From an uncultured Rhodobacter sp. (GTDB taxonomy: Bacteria > Pseudomonadota > Alphaproteobacteria > Rhodobacterales > Rhodobacteraceae), in NCBI GenBank assembly GCA_937901435.1, contig CALGTJ010000724.1, positions 1 through 5,910 of the forward strand: a DNA stretch of 5,910 nucleotides, read 5' to 3'. The position numbers and the translations under genes were made by a program. Positions 1 to 3,906 of the stretch are shown in pieces (the stretch's first letter is position 1; each line of letters opens with the position of its first letter). The notes below the pieces were generated by a model. The model did no database searches. It saw only the letters and a program-made list of their open reading frames with translations, and was not told the origin of the DNA.

Positions 1-258
1 CATGTCCAGATCGCTCAACTGATCGCCAAGCGCCTGCGCATCCAGCGTCATCGGCAGATGGATATGGCGGGCGCTCCGCCCCTCGAACCGCGCATGAAAC
101 CGGGCGATCCGATGCGGATCATCCTGACTGGCCGCGCCGATATAGCCCAGACGAGGCTGGGTCTTGCCCGTCGCAATCAGGCAAAAATCATCAAGGCCGG
201 GATAGGTGTTATCCGTGAACCCGCCGCCGCCAATCGCGATAATCCTGATGCCCTGCAC
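1..258 (-). CDS. Peptidase E-like (family S51) protein, N-terminal part, 3' end outside window
   Basis: Reading the minus strand from a GTG at 258 gives 86 open codons to the window edge. The chain begins MQGIRIIAIGGGGFTDN and continues with GLDDF (21-25), GKTQPRLGYIGAAS (31-44) and a DPHRIARFHARF stretch (47-58). This matches the start of S51 peptidases (peptidase E / cyanophycinase group): a first beta strand with IxAIGGGGF, then a strand ending in a small-residue/AS turn (usually PTAS; here GAAS). The family's later GGGNT and GxSAG nucleophile motifs would lie just beyond the edge, so catalytic competence cannot be judged. Family members are cytoplasmic; peptidase E hydrolyses Asp-X dipeptides, while others in the family act on cyanophycin or related substrates. 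GTG 258 is chosen because a GAAAGG Shine-Dalgarno lies six bases upstream and the family motif follows at once. The frame stays open upstream to an ATG at 378. The gene is divergent from a peptide importer, which suits a peptide-degrading role. Confidence 0.82.
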   Translation of the reverse strand, partial: MQGIRIIAIGGGGFTDNTYPGLDDFCLIATGKTQPRLGYIGAASQDDPHRIARFHARFEGRSARHIHLPMTLDAQALGDQLSDLDM

Positions 259-264
259 GCGTTG

Positions 265-270
265 CCTTTC
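265..270 (-). promoter_or_regulatory. Shine-Dalgarno of the S51 peptidase gene
   Basis: The minus strand reads GAAAGG here, six bases before the GTG at 258-256. It supports the GTG start over the in-frame ATG 40 codons upstream (minus strand, 378-376), for which no comparable purine-rich site was noticed. Confidence 0.6.
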
Positions 271-448
271 ATGTCTTTTTCGAATGTATCCCTCAGGTAA
301 CTGTATTTGCTCTGTGAGAGTCAAAAGGAAAAGATAACGACAATAGCAATGGGCAACAGAGCCTGTGCAGCTCGCCATAGACAGTTATTTTTGTATCCAT
401 TGGTGGGTCATTTTGCGTTTGTCGATCCGCGCTTGCGGGGAAGAACAT

Positions 449-473
449 CACGTCAAAGCGGGAGCACGTCAAA
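449..473 (+). repeat. Direct repeat CACGTCAAA x2, 16-base period
   Basis: The nonamer CACGTCAAA occurs exactly at 449-457 and again at 465-473, separated by GCGGGAG. The second copy ends 15 bases before the GGGAGGA Shine-Dalgarno of the solute-binding protein gene. A 16-base period is one and a half helical turns, which could suit two protein contacts, but no known operator is recognised. It may also be chance. Confidence 0.6.
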
Positions 474-481
474 CATCCCGC
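458..481 (+). promoter_or_regulatory. Small GC hairpin upstream of the receptor RBS
   Basis: GCGGGA (458-463) is the exact reverse complement of TCCCGC (476-481), giving a six-base-pair stem around a 12-base loop that contains the second CACGTCAAA repeat. The TCCC at 476-479 could instead pair with GGGA at 488-491 inside the Shine-Dalgarno, so two exclusive pairings are possible. Whether the region is transcribed and folds this way is inference. Confidence 0.35.
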
Positions 482-487
482 GACATT

Positions 488-494
488 GGGAGGA
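488..494 (+). promoter_or_regulatory. Shine-Dalgarno of the solute-binding protein gene
   Basis: GGGAGGA lies six bases before the ATG at 501. It decides the start: the TTG at 486 sits on top of this site and would add five residues ahead of the signal peptide, so ATG 501 is preferred. Confidence 0.85.
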
Positions 495-500
495 AGATCA

Positions 501-1991
501 ATGAAAAAAGTCATCACGATGGCCTCGGCCTTTGCCATAACTGCCGGGCTGACCGCCGGATTTGCCATGGCAGAGCCAACGGGCACATTCCGTCAGGCGC
601 ACGAGCTTGGCTTTGGCGCGCAATCCAGTCTGGACCCGATTTCCAAGGGCCGGGTGTTCCAGATCACCGAAAAGATCATGAGCCGCCTCGTGCGCCCCGA
701 TCTGGAGGGCAAGCCAAGCCCGGATCTGGCCACCAGCTGGGAGGCCAATGCGGACGCCACCGTCTGGACCTTCAAGCTGCGTGAGGGCGTGACGTTTCAC
801 GACGGATCCAGCTTTGAGGCCGCCGATGTGGTCTATTCGCTGAACCGCATCCTTGATCCTGACAGCGACAGCCCCGCGCGCTCTGCGGTCAAGATGGTGA
901 CCAATGTCGAGGCGTTGGATGACATGACCGTGCAGATCACGCTGGACACGCCCTTTGCCGATATGCCGCTGCAATTGATGGATTATCGCCTGCGGATGCT
1001 GAACGAAGGGTCTGGCGACGATATCGCGATGACGGGCAATGGCACTGGCCCCTTCAAGGTGGAAACCTTTGACGCCGAGGGCACGACCGTGCTGGTGGCC
1101 AACCCCGATTACTGGGAGGGCGCGCCGGGCGTGGCGCGGATGGAGGTCATCGGAATTGCCGATGGGCAGGCGCGTCTACAGGCGCTTTTGGGTGGTCAGA
1201 TCGATATGGAGCGCGGGATCACGGCGCAGCAGCGCGTGATGCTGTCGGGGTCTGACAAGTTCAACATGCAGGTGATCCCGACCGGCAACTGGCGCGGTCT
1301 GGTGTTCCGCACCGATGTGGCCCCGTTTGACGATGTGCGCGTGCGCAAAGCCGTGCGTATGGTCGCCGACCGCGAAGAGCTTGTGGCGCTGGTTCTGGGC
1401 GGCGAGGGGGTCGTGTCCTGTGACTCGCCCGTCGAGCCGAACGATCAGTATCGCGCTGACCTCAGCTGTCCTCAGGACATCGAAGGGGCCAAGGCCTTGC
1501 TGGCCGAGGCAGGTTTTCCCGATGGGATCGACATTGACGTCTATGTCGCAACGCTGGAACCCACATGGCCCACGCTGGCCGTCGCCTATCAGGAACAGGC
1601 CGCCGCTGCTGGCATCCGGGTGAACGTGGTGCAGGCCCCGACCGATGGCTATTGGTCCGAGGTCTGGATGAAAAAGGACGTCGCGGCGACCCGTTGGAAC
1701 GAACGCCCGGCGGATCAGGTTCTGCACGAGGTCTATCTGTCCACCGCCAAGTGGAACGAAAGCTATTACAAGGACGAGGCTTTTGACGCCCTTCTGGCCG
1801 AAGCCCGCCGCGAGTTGGACTTTGAGGCGCGCAAGGCGCTTTATGTGACAGCACAAGAGCATTTGCAGGAAACCTCTGGCACGCTGATCCCCTATACGGT
1901 GACAAAGCTGATCGGAGTATCCTCGCGGGTGTCCAACCTTGACGAGGTCAAGAACGATGCGGTGCGCTGGCACTTGATCACGGTCCAGTAA
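501..1991 (+). CDS. Periplasmic solute-binding protein of a peptide-type ABC importer (SBP family 5)
   Basis: A 496-residue secreted receptor that would capture short peptides (or another family 5 ligand) in the periplasm and hand them to the membrane complex. Residues 1-24 form a Sec signal peptide: KK at 2-3, a hydrophobic core at 8-21, and an AMA cleavage site before EP at 25-26. No lipobox cysteine is present, so the mature protein is soluble. The family 5 core is clear: LDPISKGR near 44, LATSWEANAD (76-85), TFKLREGVTFHDGSSF (90-105), AADVVYSLNRILDP (107-120), GTGPFKV (181-187), NPDYW (201-205) and DDVRVRKAVRMVADREELV (277-295). Length is slightly short of typical DppA/OppA proteins but normal for the family. 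Cys307 and Cys323 are the only cysteines and could form a disulfide. The start is ATG 501, with a strong Shine-Dalgarno. It is the first gene of the importer operon and is followed by a strong hairpin. The family also includes nickel, opine and sugar receptors, so the ligand is not determined. Confidence 0.96.
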   Translation: MKKVITMASAFAITAGLTAGFAMAEPTGTFRQAHELGFGAQSSLDPISKGRVFQITEKIMSRLVRPDLEGKPSPDLATSWEANADATVWTFKLREGVTFHDGSSFEAADVVYSLNRILDPDSDSPARSAVKMVTNVEALDDMTVQITLDTPFADMPLQLMDYRLRMLNEGSGDDIAMTGNGTGPFKVETFDAEGTTVLVANPDYWEGAPGVARMEVIGIADGQARLQALLGGQIDMERGITAQQRVMLSGSDKFNMQVIPTGNWRGLVFRTDVAPFDDVRVRKAVRMVADREELVALVLGGEGVVSCDSPVEPNDQYRADLSCPQDIEGAKALLAEAGFPDGIDIDVYVATLEPTWPTLAVAYQEQAAAAGIRVNVVQAPTDGYWSEVWMKKDVAATRWNERPADQVLHEVYLSTAKWNESYYKDEAFDALLAEARRELDFEARKALYVTAQEHLQETSGTLIPYTVTKLIGVSSRVSNLDEVKNDAVRWHLITVQ

Positions 1992-2004
1992 GCCCTTGAT
2001 AACA

Positions 2005-2031
2005 GGGGCGCAGGATTGATTCTTGCGCCCC
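2005..2031 (+). terminator. Intercistronic hairpin after the receptor gene (no T-run)
   Basis: GGGGCGCA at 2005-2012 pairs perfectly with TGCGCCCC at 2024-2031. The stem extends through G-T, G-C and A-T pairs to 11 base pairs closing a TTGAT loop (2016-2020). It begins 13 bases after the receptor stop codon. The downstream sequence CGTATTCGTC lacks a uridine tract, so a full intrinsic terminator is unlikely. In binding-protein-dependent transport operons, such hairpins commonly protect the upstream mRNA or partly attenuate read-through, so that receptor exceeds permease. That role is inferred here. Confidence 0.75.
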
Positions 2032-2062
2032 GTATTCGTCTCCTCTCACCGGGTGTCCCTTC

Positions 2063-3022
2063 ATGCTGCGAATGCTGATGCGTCGTCTCTCTCTCGGGGC
2101 TGCCACCGTGGTGATCGTCTCGATGATCATCTTTGCGGGGGTAGAGATGCTGCCCGGGGACGCCTGCACAGCCTTTCTGGAACGCGAGGCTCAGGGTAAG
2201 CTGTTGGAAAACTGCCGCGAGGCGCAGGGGCTGAACCGTTCCGCGCTGACGCGCTATGTGGATTGGGCGGCAAGTGCGGTGCAGGGCGATCTGGGCGTCT
2301 CGGCCAATGGTCAGAAAAGCATCGCGGAACTGGTCGGCAACCGGATGAAGAACTCGCTGCTGCTGGCGGCCTGTTCGCTGTTGCTGGGCGTGCCTCTGGC
2401 GATCTTTCTGGGCGTTGTTACGGGGCTGTGGCGCGACAAGCCCGTCGATCTGGCGTTCTCGACGCTTGCGATCTTTGCCATGACAATCCCGGAGTTCGTC
2501 TCTGCCACCGTCCTGATCCTCGTGTTCTCGGTCTGGCTGGGCTGGCTGCCGGGGATCGTGCTGACCTCTGCCAATGCGCCGGTGTCAGAGTTTTTCCCCG
2601 AAATCATCCTGCCCGTGCTGGTGCTGACCATGGTCATGACAGCGCATATCCTGCGCATGGTGCGATCCTCTGTGATCGAGGTCATGGCGGGTGATTATAT
2701 CCAGATGGCGACGCTCAAGGGCGTGCCCTATTGGCGGATCGTGTTTCGTCACGCCCTGCCAAATGCGCTGCTGCCCGCGATCAATGTGGTGGCGCTGACG
2801 ATTGCCTGGCTGCTGGGCGGCGTCGTGGTGATCGAGGTCGTCTTTAACTATCCGGGTCTTGGGCGGATGATGATCGACGCCATTTCCGACCGGGATCTGC
2901 CCGTCGTGCAGGCCATCGCCCTGATCGTGGCGACGGTTTACGTGGGCGTGAACCTGACCGCCGACATCCTGACCATGCTGGCCAACCCGCGCCTGCGCAC
3001 CCTGCATATGAGGCGCGGATGA
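2063..3022 (+). CDS. ABC importer permease, DppB/OppB type
   Basis: A 319-residue inner-membrane subunit that forms half of the translocation channel with the next gene's product. Hydrophobic segments lie roughly at 9-30, 98-121, 130-159, 180-200, 236-258 and 281-305, the six-helix pattern of the family. The DppB-type loop after the first helix shows PGD (31-33), GLN (56-58), RYVDW (64-68) and GDLG (75-78). The cytoplasmic EAA-type coupling loop, which docks on the ATPase, is at about 204-238 with DYIQMATLKGVPYWRIVFRH as its core (211-230). It is followed by VFNYPGLG (260-267), typical of this subfamily. Length is usual. The ATG at 2063 has only a weak GGGTG site upstream; ATGs at 2072 and 2078 are alternatives but would trim the basic N-terminus. 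Cys35 and Cys51 lie in the predicted periplasmic loop. It sits 71 bases after the receptor gene and overlaps the next gene by four bases. Confidence 0.96.
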   Translation: MLRMLMRRLSLGAATVVIVSMIIFAGVEMLPGDACTAFLEREAQGKLLENCREAQGLNRSALTRYVDWAASAVQGDLGVSANGQKSIAELVGNRMKNSLLLAACSLLLGVPLAIFLGVVTGLWRDKPVDLAFSTLAIFAMTIPEFVSATVLILVFSVWLGWLPGIVLTSANAPVSEFFPEIILPVLVLTMVMTAHILRMVRSSVIEVMAGDYIQMATLKGVPYWRIVFRHALPNALLPAINVVALTIAWLLGGVVVIEVVFNYPGLGRMMIDAISDRDLPVVQAIALIVATVYVGVNLTADILTMLANPRLRTLHMRRG

Positions 3023-3906
3023 GCGTCACAACCGCCCCACCGCAAAACACCCGGATGATGCGGATCGTCTCTGTCTTGCGCGATGTCATCTCTCGCCCCT
3101 CTGGCGCAATCGGCCTGTTTCTGGTGGTCTTCCACGTAGTGCTTGCTTTGGTCAGCCCATGGATTGTGCCCTATGATTACAAGGCGATGAACAGCGCCAT
3201 GATGCTGACTGGCCCCGAGGCGTCCCATTGGCTGGGCACCGATCATCTGGGGCGCGATGTGTTTACCCGCGTGCTGCTGGGCGGGCGCGAGGCGCTGCTG
3301 GTCACGGGCATCGCCACGCCCATCGCCGTCACTTGGGGCGGCTTTGTGGGCATCCTCTTTGGCCTCGTCGGGGGCCGTGTGGACGAAGTGCTGATGCGCG
3401 TCGTCGATGCCTTTCTGTCGCTGCCGTGGATCCTGAAAATGCTGGTGCTGATCGTCACCTTTGGCACCGGGATCGAGGTGCTGATCCCCACGTTGGCCTT
3501 CTTTTACGGCATCCCCGTCATCCGTATCGCGCGCGCGGCGACACATGATGTCGTGGCGCGTGACTTTGTCTCGGCGGCGCGCGCGCGCGGGCACAGTCGC
3601 CTGACCATCATCCGCGCTGAACTGCTGCCCAACGTTCTGGACACGCTCATGGTCGAGGGCGCGATGCGCTGGTCATGGATGTTGCTGGCGTTTTCGTCGC
3701 TGTCTTTCCTTGGCTTTGGCGTCTCGCCGCCCACGCCCGACTGGGGCCTGATGATCGCGGACGCGCGCGGTTTCATGTCCTTCGCGCCATGGGGTGTGTT
3801 GGGGCCGGTCATCGCGCTGTCCTCGTTGATTATCGGGATCAACCTGACCGCAGATGCGCTGGCCAAGGCGCTGGGTATTGATCGCGCGCAAAAGGCCCCG
3901 GTATGA
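3019..3906 (+). CDS. ABC importer permease, DppC/OppC type
   Basis: A 295-residue inner-membrane subunit, partner of the DppB-like permease. The cytoplasmic N-terminus (1-28) leads into a first helix at about 29-50, the OppC_N-type region. Then comes the DppC hallmark HWLGTDHLGRDVFTRVLLGG (70-89). Further hydrophobic segments lie near 92-117, 132-151, 152-170, 212-233 and 256-278. The EAA-type coupling loop is DFVSAARARGHSRLTIIRAE (182-201) followed by LLPN (202-205). The motifs SFLGFGVSPPTPDWGLMIAD (229-248) and NLTADAL (275-281) are characteristic of the family. Length is typical. The start ATG overlaps the preceding TGA as ATGA, with GAGG five bases upstream, and the gene's own stop overlaps the next start in the same way. 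This points to translational coupling and matched amounts of the two permeases. No odd residues or interruptions were seen. Confidence 0.96.
   Translation: MSVTTAPPQNTRMMRIVSVLRDVISRPSGAIGLFLVVFHVVLALVSPWIVPYDYKAMNSAMMLTGPEASHWLGTDHLGRDVFTRVLLGGREALLVTGIATPIAVTWGGFVGILFGLVGGRVDEVLMRVVDAFLSLPWILKMLVLIVTFGTGIEVLIPTLAFFYGIPVIRIARAATHDVVARDFVSAARARGHSRLTIIRAELLPNVLDTLMVEGAMRWSWMLLAFSSLSFLGFGVSPPTPDWGLMIADARGFMSFAPWGVLGPVIALSSLIIGINLTADALAKALGIDRAQKAPV

Larger units (their letters stand above)
259..500. other. Divergent intergenic/regulatory region
   Basis: These 242 bases separate two divergently read genes and must hold the control elements for both. Composition drops sharply: 381-420 is about 35% G+C, far below the flanking genes. 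No strong sigma-70 -35/-10 pair is visible on either strand; the best fragments are a TTGACT on the minus strand at 319-324 and a TTGCTC on the plus strand at 307-312, each without a good -10 partner. Short symmetric elements occur: CTCT-GTG-AGAG at 310-320, a bulged stem at 352-376, and a repeat/hairpin cluster at 449-481. Small open frames in this stretch have no ribosome-binding site or family resemblance, so I do not call a gene. Confidence 0.7.

Noticed and set aside
58..300. Plus-strand 80-codon open frame at the left edge
   Set aside because: It is antisense to the S51 peptidase N-terminus, whose family motif is clear on the minus strand, and shows no resemblance to a known protein.
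296..324. Possible minus-strand promoter with TTGACT at 319-324
   Set aside because: At 17-base spacing the -10 position reads GTTACC, matching only two of six consensus bases; too weak to annotate.
307..338. Possible plus-strand promoter with TTGCTC at 307-312 and GATAAC at 333-338
   Set aside because: The spacer is 20 bases and neither hexamer is a good match; at normal spacing the -10 is worse.
293..586. Small open frames on both strands in the divergent region (minus 293-586, plus 307-504, plus 365-784)
   Set aside because: They run into the receptor coding region or its RBS, lack their own Shine-Dalgarno sites and look like random translations.
1176..1973. Long minus-strand open frame opposite the receptor gene (265 codons), and a similar one at 498-974
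   Set aside because: Both are antisense to a clearly recognised coding gene, are His/Gly/Arg-rich without family motifs, and are expected as mirror frames of GC-rich codon usage.
3577..3589. Alternating GC tract of 13 bases in the DppC-like gene (Z-DNA-like)
   Set aside because: It encodes AARARG in the conserved coupling loop and is explained by GC-rich Ala/Arg codon choice.
2938..3594. Minus-strand open frame of 218 codons opposite the DppC-like permease
   Set aside because: It crosses two coupled permease genes, has a low-complexity Asp/His/Gln/Arg composition and no plausible ribosome-binding site or homology.
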